Assembly: GCA_005808505.1 (NCBI GenBank)
Contig: SYLX01000040.1
Location: 1-64,000, forward strand
DNA from: Bdellovibrionales bacterium
GTDB lineage: Bacteria; Bdellovibrionota; Bdellovibrionia; Bdellovibrionales; JAMPXM01
Reading direction: 5' to 3'
DNA length: 64,000 nucleotides
Shown: positions 45,172 to 56,146 of the stretch, piece by piece
How the letters are laid out: each line of letters opens with the position of its first letter
How positions within the stretch are numbered: position 1 is the stretch's first letter
The notes under the pieces: generated by a model
What the model saw: only the letters and a program-made list of their open reading frames with translations
Database searches by the model: none
Told to the model about the DNA's origin: nothing
Position numbers and translations under genes: made by a program

Positions 45172-45870
45172 GTGAACTTGTTTGTTCCGCTCCTTCTCTT
45201 AGTTGCCACCGCCCTGCCGGCACGAGGTGCCGAGCCTCCCGAAACTCTGCTCGGCAAAGCTCCACCTTACGTTCCGCGCAAAACAGATTATTCTCTCGAG
45301 CTCGGTCTCATGAACTCGCGCGAGGACTTGATTTGGGGCGGAGGCTTGATCGGCGTGCACACCGGACGATGCCTCTTCGTCGAGACCGATACGTGTCAGC
45401 AATACCTCGATGGCATCGTCGGAATCGCCACGAGAGAATCCGAAACGCAAACTCATCTCTGGGCCAGCCTCCGTTGGCAGTACGTGAACGTTCCTGACCG
45501 CCATTCCACTTTCTGGAGGTTGTTCGGTGGTGCCGCGAGTCTTCAGAAAGCCGAAACACGGGGATGGAAACCCGTCGGTGGAGCCGGCTTCGGCGTGATC
45601 ACTTACCTTCACGACAAAGTGGATCTGAGGCTCGAAGCGCGAGGTCTTGCTTCGGACCGCCTCTACGGACAAGCTCTCATCGGTGTGCACATCAAAGCGG
45701 ATCGCTTGCTCACGGTCTTTGCGCGCAAACTCCGCGATCTTGGATACGGAACTTTTGAAACGGCGGTCGAAGCAACTGGCACCGCGATCAAAGCAACCGG
45801 TGAAGTTGTCGAAGGTGTTGCGAGCCCCTTCAAAGACGAGAAGCCTCAAACGCCCCAGAAGCCCAAATGA
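45172..45870 (+). CDS. Exported protein, unknown, possibly envelope-associated
   Basis: GTG start after AGGGGAAG; signal peptide NLFVPLLLLVATALPARGAE. Confidence 0.65.
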   Translation: MNLFVPLLLLVATALPARGAEPPETLLGKAPPYVPRKTDYSLELGLMNSREDLIWGGGLIGVHTGRCLFVETDTCQQYLDGIVGIATRESETQTHLWASLRWQYVNVPDRHSTFWRLFGGAASLQKAETRGWKPVGGAGFGVITYLHDKVDLRLEARGLASDRLYGQALIGVHIKADRLLTVFARKLRDLGYGTFETAVEATGTAIKATGEVVEGVASPFKDEKPQTPQKPK

Positions 45871-45879
45871 AAATCCCCA

Positions 45880-45908
45880 AAAAAAATGGCGGACCATCAT
45901 GGTCCGCC
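45880..45908 (-). terminator. Rho-independent terminator for minus-strand gene
   Basis: Minus strand GGCGGACCA-TGA-TGGTCCGCC-A-TTTTTTT. Confidence 0.8.
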
Positions 45909-45941
45909 GGGGAACTGGGGGGTGGGGGGCCTAAGGTTATT

Positions 45942-47549
45942 TTAGAACATGCGGAAGCCCGGCTGCGCGTTCATCGGAGTGCTCAAAGGAGCAACGCGAT
46001 TAGGCGGGCTGTACATGTTCGTGAACAAGGGCGGGTTGTTTTGCTGGAAGCTCGTCGCCAAACCATTGTTCGTGAGTCCAAAATTACCTAAGTTCGTCGG
46101 GCGCTGCATGGGCTGAACACCTGCATTGCGGTTGAACCCTTGCGCCAAGTTCGTGCGGTACTGATTAAAGTCGTTAGGCATCTGCGGCAAATTCGGATTG
46201 TTGATACCGTTGTTAACTCCGTTATTCAGACCTGCCGTCGAATTCCAGTTGCTGATGTTGAAGCCGCTTCCGCCCATCAAGTTCGTGATGTCACCTTGGG
46301 CTTGGAGATAAGGCTGTTTGAACTGATTGAATTCAGCCGAGTTCAAAAAGCCCATGCGCTGTGCCGCTTGTAATTCGCCGTAAGCGCCGTTGTTGATCTC
46401 GAGAAGCATTTTGTTGTTGAGGAGCGACTGCTGACGCACAACTTCGCGTTGGATCTGCAGCAAGCGCTCGCGAGCGTACATGTCGTTCGGGTTCGTACGC
46501 GCTTCAGCTTGAGCGGCTTTCATTTCTTCTTGTAGCTCGCTCTTGATTTCTTTCACTTCTTTCGCGAACTCTTTCGTCTCGCGGAAAGCCTGACCACCTG
46601 TCTTAAGAGCTTTGAGCTCCATGATCATGCGAGTGGTTTTGCGCGAATCGAGATCGTGTTCAAGTCCCAAGCTTTCGATGCGGTCGATCGCTTCGTCGAG
46701 CATCGATTCGCCTTCTTCAACTTTGGATTCGTCTTCACTCATCAAACGGTTTTTGATGCTCGTGCGGAGACCACCTTTAACGAGTTTCTCCACCGCGCGC
46801 ATCGCCTTTGCGGAACCACGCTTGCCCTCGTCATCGGGATCAATGCTATCGAGCGCACGCAGTTGGCAACGAGCGCGTTCAACTTCTGAAAGCGGCTCAC
46901 CTTTGGAATCAAGGCGGCACTCTTTCATTCCTTCTTTGATGCGTTTCTTTTCTTCAGCGAGATCTTTTGCGGGAAGTTCCGGACGCACGATCGGCTCAAC
47001 GGCTTCGCGGCAACGTCCGCCGAGTTTGCTGCGCACGACTTGCGCGAGCTTCTTGTCGTTGTCGGCTTTGACTTCTTCATTGTCGAGGTTGATTTCGAAA
47101 CCACCTTCAAGTCGGAACTTCGAAGATTTGAATCCCTGAATAGGACCCGCATGCGGCTTGATCGTGAGTTCCGTCGTCATGCCGTTCGGAGTTGATTTTT
47201 CCATGTAAGTCACAAAGAAGCGCTGACCGCAAATCGATGGAGCTTCCGAGCGCGAAGGCTTTTCAACTGCGAGAGTCGCGATGGGTTCTTCCGATTCCGT
47301 GTAAGTGACTTTCGCCGGAGCATCCGGTTGAGGACCTTGATCACTCGTCGTCACGGCGTTGGCCGGCGGATTCGGAACGCTGACAGGTTGTGAGGATTGT
47401 TTCTGAGCACCACCAGCGCCTCCGCTGGACACCGTTTCTTTCGAAGCGAGATCAAGAGAGCTCAGTTTGGAGTGGCCGGAAATGTTGCCCGCCAATGCCA
47501 TGAGCAAAAGGGCTTTTAGCGCCGTCTGCTTTTTCTTTGCGGTTTGCAT
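45942..47549 (-). CDS. Exported hypothetical protein with Asn/Gln-rich C-terminus
   Basis: MQTAKKKQTALKALLLMALAGNISG signal; charged helical centre; NNGVNNGINNPNLPQMPNDFNQY tail. Confidence 0.7.
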   Translation of the reverse strand: MQTAKKKQTALKALLLMALAGNISGHSKLSSLDLASKETVSSGGAGGAQKQSSQPVSVPNPPANAVTTSDQGPQPDAPAKVTYTESEEPIATLAVEKPSRSEAPSICGQRFFVTYMEKSTPNGMTTELTIKPHAGPIQGFKSSKFRLEGGFEINLDNEEVKADNDKKLAQVVRSKLGGRCREAVEPIVRPELPAKDLAEEKKRIKEGMKECRLDSKGEPLSEVERARCQLRALDSIDPDDEGKRGSAKAMRAVEKLVKGGLRTSIKNRLMSEDESKVEEGESMLDEAIDRIESLGLEHDLDSRKTTRMIMELKALKTGGQAFRETKEFAKEVKEIKSELQEEMKAAQAEARTNPNDMYARERLLQIQREVVRQQSLLNNKMLLEINNGAYGELQAAQRMGFLNSAEFNQFKQPYLQAQGDITNLMGGSGFNISNWNSTAGLNNGVNNGINNPNLPQMPNDFNQYRTNLAQGFNRNAGVQPMQRPTNLGNFGLTNNGLATSFQQNNPPLFTNMYSPPNRVAPLSTPMNAQPGFRMF

Positions 47550-47866
47550 TTCATCCTCCATCGGGCCCGAACTATTCGAGGCTCCTCGAGATCTCATAGT
47601 CCAAACTTCGAGCCCAGGAAGCCAAGCGCGCCCAAGCGGGTTAAGTTACTGAAATTCTTCCAGTCTTCCAGCGGCGGGAGCTTTGTCGAAAACTTCGACG
47701 GCTGCCTAACCCTAACTCCCAAGGAAAGTCGGGAGTCGAAAAACTCTTTCCCTTCAGCGGGTTTAGCGGGTGTCAGCCCACGAGACGGGGTGGATGACTT
47801 TTTTCGTCTAGCGAACGCAGGTATCGTAACCTTGACCTTTTCAGAGCGCGCTGGTCTTTAAGGGGC

Positions 47867-49057
47867 ATGAAGTTCACGTTCCCACCATCCGCTAAACCCG
47901 ACACGATCGCGATCAACGATTGGATGAGTTGGACCTGGCAGCTTCGCCACTCGCTGAAGTCTTTAGAGGACTTCAGCCAAAGCTTTGAACTGACCGAAGA
48001 CGAAGTTCGCGGATTCGCGGGTGCAGATCAGGTTTTTCAGATTCGTTCGACGCCTTACTATTCTTCGCTCGCTTCGCGGACAAACGCGGTCGATCCATTA
48101 CGCCGAATCCTCATGCCCTCGGGTCGCGAGCTGACCCCCGGGGCGCAAGCAATGCTTGATCCTTTAGGGGAGAAGCGAAACAACCCCGCGCCGCGAATCA
48201 TCCATCGATATCCCGATCGTCTTCTTTTCCTGGTAACGGATACTTGCTCCGTTTATTGCCGCTACTGCACGCGCAAGCATTTTACGGGCGGCGACCAAGC
48301 CTTCGTTCGCAGCGCGGAGTACGATCAGGCTCTCTCGTACATCAAATCAAAGACCGGACTCCGCGAAGTCATTCTTTCGGGTGGAGATCCGCTCACATTG
48401 TCCGACGCGATCCTTGATCGTGTGCTCTCGGATTTAAGATCGATCGAGCACGTGGAGATCATCCGCATCGGCACTCGCATGCCGGTAGTTTGCCCCATGC
48501 GAATCACCGAGGATTTAGCTCGGATGATTCGCAAGCATAAGCCCGTATACCTGATGACTCACTTCAATCATCCGCGTGAACTCACGCGCGAGGCGGCCGC
48601 AGGTCTAGAGTGTTTGGTTGATCACGGGATTCCCGTTTTTAATCAGCTGGTGCTCCTAAACGGAGTCAATAATCATCCCGCGATTATTCAAGCGCTCTCA
48701 AGGCGCTTACTCTTTTTACGAGTCAAACCCTACTACATGTTCCAATGCGATCCGAGCGAAGGGACCGATCATCTTCGCACTTCCATCGATGAGTCTCTCG
48801 AGATTCAGCGCGAGCTTTGGGGCCGCCTTTCGGGTCTTGCGATGCCGTCACTCTCCGTCGATATTCCTGATGGCGGAGGCAAAGCCGGACTTGTTCCTAA
48901 CTTCGAAGTCGAGAAGAGCCCGGGGCGTCGAGCGTTCGTCGGTTGGGACGGCGTGCGTGCCGAGTACATTGATCCAGCGAAGAGCGAAAGACTTCTTCCC
49001 TTCGATGCCGAGACGTATTCCCGTGAGTGGGATGAACTTAAGAATGCGAAGCTTTAA
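47867..49057 (+). CDS. KamA-family radical SAM protein (lysine 2,3-aminomutase-like)
   Basis: RLLFLVTDTCSVYCRYCTRKHFTG; LSGGDPLTLSD; PYYMFQCDPSEGTDHLRTSI. Confidence 0.9.
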   Translation: MKFTFPPSAKPDTIAINDWMSWTWQLRHSLKSLEDFSQSFELTEDEVRGFAGADQVFQIRSTPYYSSLASRTNAVDPLRRILMPSGRELTPGAQAMLDPLGEKRNNPAPRIIHRYPDRLLFLVTDTCSVYCRYCTRKHFTGGDQAFVRSAEYDQALSYIKSKTGLREVILSGGDPLTLSDAILDRVLSDLRSIEHVEIIRIGTRMPVVCPMRITEDLARMIRKHKPVYLMTHFNHPRELTREAAAGLECLVDHGIPVFNQLVLLNGVNNHPAIIQALSRRLLFLRVKPYYMFQCDPSEGTDHLRTSIDESLEIQRELWGRLSGLAMPSLSVDIPDGGGKAGLVPNFEVEKSPGRRAFVGWDGVRAEYIDPAKSERLLPFDAETYSREWDELKNAKL

Positions 49058-49971
49058 GCTCTTCGCGAAGATCGCGATCGATTAACAGTCTCCCAAGAGA
49101 ACACCGCAAGCGCCGCCCAAATAAACGCGAACGCAAAGAGCTTTGCCGCACTGAAAGGTTCTTTGTAGACCAAGACGCCCAAAGCGAATTGCAGAGTCGG
49201 CGCGATGTACTGAAAGAATCCAAGAGTCGAGAGTGGAAGCCTCTGCGCGGCATGCGCAAACCAAATAAGCGGAAGCCCCGTCACGATCCCGCTTAAGATC
49301 AGCAACAAATAATCAACGGCTGAAAGAGCAATCGCCGAAGAAGACGATCGCATCGTCAAGATCACCACGAGAGCCGGGATCACCATTAAAGACGTCTCGG
49401 CCGTTGATGTTTGAAAGACGTTTACGTTGATGCGTTTACGAATCAATCCGTAAACGCTGAAAGTCACCGCTAGAGCAATCGAGATCCAAGGGAGTTGACC
49501 CGACTGGATGCCCATCGTGATCACGCCGATTGCGGCTAACCCGACGGATATCCATTTCAGGCGCGAGAGTTTTTCTTTCAGGATGAAGCTTCCCATCAAC
49601 ACGTTAAGAAGGGGCGTGATGAAGTAGCCTAAGCTCGACTCAAGAATATGCCCGTTATTGACCGCCCAAATATAGAGAAGCCAGTTCGCCGTTAACAAGA
49701 CAGAGGCGAGAGCTACGCGGTAGCGAAGCGATCGATCTTTTAGAACGTCGAACCAAATGAAAGCTTTCTTGCGATTCGTCCACGCAACGAAAAACCAATA
49801 GAAGGTAAAAGACCAGAACACTCGATGCGCTAGAATCTCGAGCGCAGGTACGTGACGAAGCCACTTCCAGTAGACGGGGAAGAGGCCCCAAAGAAAGTAA
49901 GCACCGAAAGCGTAGAGAACACCTTCGCGATTTCTCTGTTCATGGTCGTGTGCGGAAATTTCTGACGACAT
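49054..49971 (-). CDS. rarD: RarD-type EamA transporter
   Basis: GVLYAFGAYFLWGLFPVYWKWL, TANWLLYIWAVNNGHILESSLGYFITPLLNVLMG. Confidence 0.92.
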   Translation of the reverse strand: MSSEISAHDHEQRNREGVLYAFGAYFLWGLFPVYWKWLRHVPALEILAHRVFWSFTFYWFFVAWTNRKKAFIWFDVLKDRSLRYRVALASVLLTANWLLYIWAVNNGHILESSLGYFITPLLNVLMGSFILKEKLSRLKWISVGLAAIGVITMGIQSGQLPWISIALAVTFSVYGLIRKRINVNVFQTSTAETSLMVIPALVVILTMRSSSSAIALSAVDYLLLILSGIVTGLPLIWFAHAAQRLPLSTLGFFQYIAPTLQFALGVLVYKEPFSAAKLFAFAFIWAALAVFSWETVNRSRSSRRA

Positions 49972-50085
49972 CTTATTTCATATTGAGCGTCTTAAATTCG
50001 AGTGCAATCAAATTCAGTCGCGCTTGCACCAAGGCAGGTGCATTCGTCGACTGTGCTGGAGCTTCGAACTATCAACTGTGCTCCT

Positions 50086-50238
50086 ATGATTGCGAAGTGC
50101 TGGGTGTCTCAGCCTGAGGAAGAAATATTAATTCGCACGAGAAAGCGTCTCGAATGCGACCTCTCGCTCAAGCGGCTAACCGTGAGTTCCGAAAAAATTG
50201 GTGAAATCTTCGTCACCATTCCTGAGGAGAGGCTTTAA
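50086..50238 (+). CDS. Possible 50-aa protein directly upstream of a response regulator
   Basis: MIAKCWVSQPEEEILIRTRKRLECDLSLKRLTVSSEKIGEIFVTIPEERL; stop abuts next ATG. Confidence 0.3.
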   Translation: MIAKCWVSQPEEEILIRTRKRLECDLSLKRLTVSSEKIGEIFVTIPEERL

Positions 50239-50673
50239 ATGAATCAACTTGAGAAAGCCGCCGCAGCCCCTAAGGGTCCTTGGATTCTGCTCGTTGAAGA
50301 TGATCAAGAGATGACGGGGCTTCTTGCAGATCGTTTGAAAGCAGATGGTTATCGAGTGATGGCTTGCACGAAAGCGCAAGAAGCGATTCGTCTGATGAAG
50401 AACCAAATCTTTGGCTGCATCGTGCTTGATCTTCATCTCGATGCGAGTACTGGGGATCAAGTCGTTGAGAATGCGAGAAAATCACCATCTGCTATGAACT
50501 ACGCGACCCCGATTCTTTTGATCAGCGGAAACATGGATGCAGATCTGCTCGTGAAGGTGAAAAAGTTCATCGCCGGAGCCATGGTGAAGCCATTTGGTCT
50601 GAAAGAGTTCGCGGAGAAAATACAGCGCCTTTGTCCCTTTGTTCCGGATGCGGCCATGAAGAAGGTCGGTTGA
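50239..50673 (+). CDS. Single-domain response regulator
   Basis: WILLVEDDQEMTGLL, CIVLDLHLDASTGDQ, MVKPFGLKEFAEKI. Confidence 0.9.
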   Translation: MNQLEKAAAAPKGPWILLVEDDQEMTGLLADRLKADGYRVMACTKAQEAIRLMKNQIFGCIVLDLHLDASTGDQVVENARKSPSAMNYATPILLISGNMDADLLVKVKKFIAGAMVKPFGLKEFAEKIQRLCPFVPDAAMKKVG

Positions 50674-50766
50674 GCCACAAGGTACCGGTCGACTGAGACT
50701 CAGCGACACAGTCGTGCTTAGAACGACACCTGACCAGCGCATGGAGTTTCGCTATTTTCGAATGCC

Positions 50767-52290
50767 ATGGCGAAGCCTTACTTCTCCACACGCGACCGGA
50801 TTCGAAAACTCCTCTTACCGGGTTTGCTATTTCCAATTCTCATCTCGGCCATTTTTGTTGGCTTTCTCTTTGCGCAGATCGAGAGGATGCGCCAAGCCTC
50901 TGCGTGGCTGAATCACACGGATCAAGTTCTCCAAGGTGCTAACGAGTTACAGCGCCTTCTAGTCGACTGCGAAAGCGGTTACCGCGGCTTTTTGCTCACG
51001 GGGAGAGAAGAGTTCTTAAGGCCCTACGTTGAGGCTAAGAGGCAACTTCCCCAATCGTTCGCGAAACTAACGACCTTAGTCGGAGACAACCCGCCTCAAC
51101 TGGCGAAGATTTCGCATGTTCAGAAGCTTTTCGAAAAATGGGAGCCTCTAGCTCGAGTTCCCTTAGAGATGAAAGAAGCCGGCGAAGACTACATCGGATT
51201 CATTTCGACAGGGCAAGCACGCGCGGTTGCGGACCAAATGCGGGAGGTCATTCGCGAGTTTATCGACGTGGAACAGACGCTGCGCGATCAACGAAGCCGC
51301 GCCACTGAGCGTGCGGATTTTGCAACTCGGCTCATCGCGGTTTTCTTTTCGGTCGTGATTGTTTTGATCCTTGGAGCGTCAATTCAACGTCAGATCACAA
51401 AGGTCTCTGGCATCTACGAAGAGGAGCTCGAGAAGCGCATGCTAGCTGAGCAGCAGCTTCGAGCTTTGAATGAAGAGCTCGAATTGCGAGTTCAAGAACG
51501 CACCGTGGAGCTTGAGGCAACGAATTCGGAGTTAGAAGCCTTCACGTACTCGGTTTCCCACGACCTTCGTGCACCACTACGCTCAATCAATGGATTCTCC
51601 CGCATTCTTTCCGACAAATACCAAACAAATATTGATGAGCGTGGCCGAGACTTTCTTTCGCGAATCATGCGCGCTAGTGAGAAGATGGGACGTCTGATCG
51701 ACGAACTCCTGACTCTGTCGCGTATCACACGCTCGCATCTGCGAAAAGAGTCACTCGATTTGAGTCGACTCGTGCGGTCAATTACCCAAGATCTTCAAGC
51801 CACGAGTCCCACTCGTGATGTTGAGCTTGATGTTCAAGAGGGACTTAGAGCTCAAGCCGACTCGGGCTTGATCAGGGTCGCGTTGGAAAATCTTCTAGGA
51901 AATGCTTGGAAATTCACTTCAAAACGTAGCAAAGCACGGATCATTTTTGGTCGTGACGAACAGAAACCTGGGCGACCTTTTTTCATTCGCGATAACGGTG
52001 CGGGCTTCGATATGAAGTATGTAGGGGCGGTCTTTAAGCCCTTCGAGCGCCTGCATTTGGATCAAGAGTTCGAGGGTAGCGGGATTGGGCTTGCGACGGT
52101 CAGCCGGATTGTTGATCGCCACGGCGGGCGTGTGTGGGCCGAAGGCAAGGTAGATGAAGGGGCGACTTTTTATTTTACCCTTCCGGAAGTGAAAGAAGCG
52201 ACAGAAGGGGATGACCTCAATGCGAAGACGACGGATCTTGTTAGTGGAAGACAATCCGGACGACGAAGTCCTCACCTTGATGGCCCTTGA
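50767..52290 (+). CDS. CHASE3-domain sensor histidine kinase
   Basis: LLVDCESGYRGFLLTGREEFLRPY, SVSHDLRAPLRSINGFS, GSGIGLATVSRIV. Confidence 0.92.
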   Translation: MAKPYFSTRDRIRKLLLPGLLFPILISAIFVGFLFAQIERMRQASAWLNHTDQVLQGANELQRLLVDCESGYRGFLLTGREEFLRPYVEAKRQLPQSFAKLTTLVGDNPPQLAKISHVQKLFEKWEPLARVPLEMKEAGEDYIGFISTGQARAVADQMREVIREFIDVEQTLRDQRSRATERADFATRLIAVFFSVVIVLILGASIQRQITKVSGIYEEELEKRMLAEQQLRALNEELELRVQERTVELEATNSELEAFTYSVSHDLRAPLRSINGFSRILSDKYQTNIDERGRDFLSRIMRASEKMGRLIDELLTLSRITRSHLRKESLDLSRLVRSITQDLQATSPTRDVELDVQEGLRAQADSGLIRVALENLLGNAWKFTSKRSKARIIFGRDEQKPGRPFFIRDNGAGFDMKYVGAVFKPFERLHLDQEFEGSGIGLATVSRIVDRHGGRVWAEGKVDEGATFYFTLPEVKEATEGDDLNAKTTDLVSGRQSGRRSPHLDGP

Positions 52291-52660
52291 GGGTTGTATC
52301 ACGGGATCCGACATTGACGTGGTTCGCGACGGTAGCGAGGCTCTCGATTACTTGTGGTCCGAGGGACGATACGCGTCGAGTGACTTGAAAGCTGAGCCCA
52401 GCTTGGTCTTGCTGGATCTTAAACTCCCGAAGCTCAGCGGTTTAGAAGTGCTCAAGCGCATGCGCGCCGATACTCGCACCAAACATCTTCCGGTTGTGGT
52501 GTTCACCTCCTCTATAGAGGAGCGCGACATGGTCGACAGCTATCACCTAGGAGCGAACAGCTACGTTCAGAAACCAATTAATATGCATGAGTTTGACCGC
52601 GCCGTTAAGCAAGTCGGCGCTTACTGGTTGGAGTTAAACGATGTACCAAGCCGGTTCTGA
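52211..52660 (+). CDS. Single-domain response regulator (Rcp1-like)
   Basis: [56 protein letters not shown]. Confidence 0.9.
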   Translation: MTSMRRRRILLVEDNPDDEVLTLMALEGCITGSDIDVVRDGSEALDYLWSEGRYASSDLKAEPSLVLLDLKLPKLSGLEVLKRMRADTRTKHLPVVVFTSSIEERDMVDSYHLGANSYVQKPINMHEFDRAVKQVGAYWLELNDVPSRF

Positions 52661-53807
52661 AACAACTCTTGATCGAACGCTGCGCGCGCTCATCGTCGAA
52701 GATTCTCGAGACGACGCTCTTCTTATCCGCGAGACGTTGGAGCGAGATGGCTACCATGTTGAAGAACGCGTAATCGGAAGCGCCGTAGAGTTTCGCGAAG
52801 CGCTCCTCGGTGGGACTTGGGACATCGTCATCTGCGATCATCGTCTGCCGTCGTTTGATTCGTTCGCTGCACTGAAAATCCGCGATGAAGTGAAACTCGA
52901 TATACCTTTGATCATCGTCTCAGGTGTGATCGGTGAGGAGATCGCTGTGCGTGCGATGCGCGAAGGTGCGCAAGACTATGTCTTGAAGAGTAACCTGGCC
53001 CGCTTGCCGGCCGCGATCGAGCGGGAACGGCGAGAGGCGAAGTCACGGGCGCGACGCCATTCCGCCGAGGCCGAGCGCGAGCGACTCCTGCGGGTCGCCC
53101 AAACGGCGAACCGCATGAAGGATGAGTTTCTAGCAACTCTCTCGCACGAGCTTCGCACGCCGCTTTCGGTGATTCTGGGCCACTTAGAGTTTTTGATGGA
53201 AGAAGAAGGTTTAAGCGAATCGGCGCGCGAGTCGATTGAGACTATCTTTCGAAATGCGCAGCTGCAGCTTCAACTCGTCAATGACTTAATGGATGTCTCT
53301 CGCATCATCACGGGTCAACTGCGCCTCGATACGACGCTGATTGATGCGGAAGCGGCAATGGATGAAAGCTTGAAGTCCTTGCAGCTGATGAGCGATGCGA
53401 AACGGATTTCGGTTACTAAAGCTTATGCCGCGCACGGCATTTTGGTACGAGGAGATAGTGCGCGCCTTCAACAAGTCTTTTGGAATCTGCTCTCAAACGC
53501 GATCAAATTCACGCCAGCCCGTGGGAAGATTTTTGTACGGATCGAGAACGAAAATTCGTTCGTGAAGATCGAAGTTCAGGATACCGGAGTCGGAATCGAA
53601 CCGAAGTTTTTGCCCCACGTTTTCGACCGATTCCGCCAGGAAGATTCGAGCACGACTCGAGCGTACGGAGGTCTTGGGTTAGGTCTGGCGATCGTACGCC
53701 ACATCGTGGAGCTTCACGGTGGAACGATTACGGCCGAAAGCGCCGGAAAAAACCAGGGAGCGCTCTTTCGGGTTTGCTTCCCCGTGACTGCTCCCGGCCA
53801 AGGTTAA
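52641..53807 (+). CDS. Receiver-histidine kinase fusion protein
   Basis: [61 protein letters not shown]. Confidence 0.92.
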   Translation: MYQAGSETTLDRTLRALIVEDSRDDALLIRETLERDGYHVEERVIGSAVEFREALLGGTWDIVICDHRLPSFDSFAALKIRDEVKLDIPLIIVSGVIGEEIAVRAMREGAQDYVLKSNLARLPAAIERERREAKSRARRHSAEAERERLLRVAQTANRMKDEFLATLSHELRTPLSVILGHLEFLMEEEGLSESARESIETIFRNAQLQLQLVNDLMDVSRIITGQLRLDTTLIDAEAAMDESLKSLQLMSDAKRISVTKAYAAHGILVRGDSARLQQVFWNLLSNAIKFTPARGKIFVRIENENSFVKIEVQDTGVGIEPKFLPHVFDRFRQEDSSTTRAYGGLGLGLAIVRHIVELHGGTITAESAGKNQGALFRVCFPVTAPGQG

Positions 53808-53809
53808 AT

Positions 53810-56146
53810 CTAAACGCGTTCGAGGCGCGCGTATTTCGCTACGAACTTCTTCAGCGTGTTGTCGCCGAAGACCACGCTGACTTTTTGATCGGCACCGATC
53901 CCTTCGACTTGTGAGATCAAGCCAACCCCGTAAGTAGGATGCCTCACGCGCATGCCTCTTTTCAAGGACCCGCCTGCGTCGCCGTCATCGAAGGACTCGT
54001 CACCAAAATCTTCGTAGCTGGGAACATCGTCCATCAGAGGATGGCGTTGGTAGTTGCTATCGTCGTCCCAGTGTGAATCAAAGTCTCCGCTGCGCCCGCC
54101 ACCAAGGCGCTCGCGCATGCGGTCCATGAACCGCGGTCGTTGCACGCTTGTTTGGTGAATAACGCCCTCTTTCGGAAGCTCACGCAAAAACCGGCTCGGC
54201 GGATTTTGCTGTTCGTTGCCCCAGAACTTCCGGTTGCGAGCGTAGGTGAGGAAGAGTTTTTTCTCCGCGCGGGTCATGCCGACGTAACAGAGGCGACGTT
54301 CTTCTTCGATGGCCGTCGGATCACCGTTTTCTTCCGAAGCGCGACCGCTGGGAAAGAGATTTTCTTCCATCCCCACAATGAAGACGACTGGATACTCAAG
54401 ACCCTTCGAGATGTGAAGAGTCATCATCGTAACCGACTTATCGGCATCGGCCTCTAACGTATCTTGGTCGGAGACGAGTGACATTTCCTCGAGAAACGCC
54501 TGAAGAGTCGCATCTTCGCCGCGCTCTTCGTGGAACTTGGCAATCGCGTTGTCGAATTCTTCCAAGTTCTCGATGCGGCTTTCCGCTTCGGGCGAATCCT
54601 CTTCTTTTAAGCGGTGAACGTAGCCCGTCGAATCGAGAATCGCGTGGTAAAGCTCAGGGAGAGTTGAGTTTCTAGCTTTGAGTCGCAACTCTTCGAGCAA
54701 GTTTAAGAAGCCACGAAGTTTGCTTGTAGCGCCCGCGTTGAACTCGCGGCCGTCGACTGCCGCGGCTGCTCCTTCGAGCATCGAAGTGTCGCGGGAGGCG
54801 GCGTATTCTTCCAACCGGTCAACGGTCGTCTTTCCGATTCCGCGCGCGGGAACGTTGATGACTCGCTTAAACGAAATATCGTCGGTCGGATTCAGCACGA
54901 GCTTCATGTAGCCGAGGATGTCTTTAATCTCCATGCGCTCGTAGAACTTGATGCCGCCAACGATCTTGTAGGGAATGTTGCGCGAGCGGAATTGTTCTTC
55001 GAGCACCCGCGATTGGGCGTTCGTGCGATAGAAGATCGCGATGTCCTGCGGGGAGATATCGGAGCTATTTAACATCGTCTGGATCTCGTTCAAGACGAAA
55101 CGCGCTTCTTCGTATTCGTTCGTCTCTTCACGCACGATGATTGGATCGCCCGACGGATTTTCCGTGAAAAGAGTTTTGTCTTTTCTCTGCGTGTTGTTGC
55201 GGATGACGAGCGTTGCCGCATTGATGATCGTTTGGGAAGAGCGGTAATTCTGCTCAAGCTTTACGACCTTAGCTTCTTTGAAGTCTTTTTCGAAATCTAA
55301 GATGTTGTGGATGTCCGCTCCCCGCCAGGAGTACATCGACTGATCCTCATCGCCTACAACGCAAAGGTTGCGGTGAGCGGCCGCGAGCTTCTGCACGAGC
55401 AGATACTGGATGCGGTTGGTGTCTTGATACTCGTCGACCATGATGTATTTGAACTTCTTCTGGTACGCCTCGAGAATGGCCGGGTAGTCGCAGAAGAGAA
55501 CGTACGTCTTCATGAGAAGATCGCCGAAGTCGAGGGAGTTGGAGCGTTTCATCTCCTGCTCGTACTTTTCGTAAACTTTGAGCGATCGTTCATCCATCAT
55601 CGCGCGCGAGGATCTTTTCACATCTTCGGGCGTAAGCGCTTCGGTCTTAGCTGAGTTGATCCTTGCGGCAAAGCCCTTGGCCGGGTGAGTTTTCTCATCG
55701 ATGTTGAGCGCCACGAGGACCTTCTTGATCATCGAAACTTGGTCGGCGGTATCGTAGATTCCGAAGAAGGGTTTGTAGTCGAGAAGGTGGATGTGCTCAC
55801 GCAGGATGCGCGCGCAGATCGAGTGGAACGTCGAAATCCAGAGGCGGCCATGAACGGGAACGCCGACGCTCTTCAATAGGCTTTGAATGCGGCTCTCCAT
55901 TTCCTTAGCGGCTTTGTTCGTGAAAGTGACGGCGAGAATCTCGTCCGGAGACGCCAAGCCCTTCGCGATCAAATTTGCCGTGCGGAACGTGAGGACACGG
56001 GTTTTGCCCGAGCCTGCGCCCGCCAGAATCAGAAGAGGCCCTGTCAGCGTTTCGGCTGCATCGTTCTGAGGTGGATTCAGTGATTTTAGGAGCGCATCCA
56101 AAGATTTGGGCTGGGGGCGAGTGCCGGTAGTTAAAGGGTTTGACAT
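53810..56146 (-). CDS. pcrA: UvrD/PcrA-type DNA helicase
   Basis: LILAGAGSGKTRVLTFRTANLI (Walker A), VDEYQDTNRIQY, VGDEDQSMYSWRGAD, TLHISKGLEYPVVF. Confidence 0.95.
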   Translation of the reverse strand: MSNPLTTGTRPQPKSLDALLKSLNPPQNDAAETLTGPLLILAGAGSGKTRVLTFRTANLIAKGLASPDEILAVTFTNKAAKEMESRIQSLLKSVGVPVHGRLWISTFHSICARILREHIHLLDYKPFFGIYDTADQVSMIKKVLVALNIDEKTHPAKGFAARINSAKTEALTPEDVKRSSRAMMDERSLKVYEKYEQEMKRSNSLDFGDLLMKTYVLFCDYPAILEAYQKKFKYIMVDEYQDTNRIQYLLVQKLAAAHRNLCVVGDEDQSMYSWRGADIHNILDFEKDFKEAKVVKLEQNYRSSQTIINAATLVIRNNTQRKDKTLFTENPSGDPIIVREETNEYEEARFVLNEIQTMLNSSDISPQDIAIFYRTNAQSRVLEEQFRSRNIPYKIVGGIKFYERMEIKDILGYMKLVLNPTDDISFKRVINVPARGIGKTTVDRLEEYAASRDTSMLEGAAAAVDGREFNAGATSKLRGFLNLLEELRLKARNSTLPELYHAILDSTGYVHRLKEEDSPEAESRIENLEEFDNAIAKFHEERGEDATLQAFLEEMSLVSDQDTLEADADKSVTMMTLHISKGLEYPVVFIVGMEENLFPSGRASEENGDPTAIEEERRLCYVGMTRAEKKLFLTYARNRKFWGNEQQNPPSRFLRELPKEGVIHQTSVQRPRFMDRMRERLGGGRSGDFDSHWDDDSNYQRHPLMDDVPSYEDFGDESFDDGDAGGSLKRGMRVRHPTYGVGLISQVEGIGADQKVSVVFGDNTLKKFVAKYARLERV

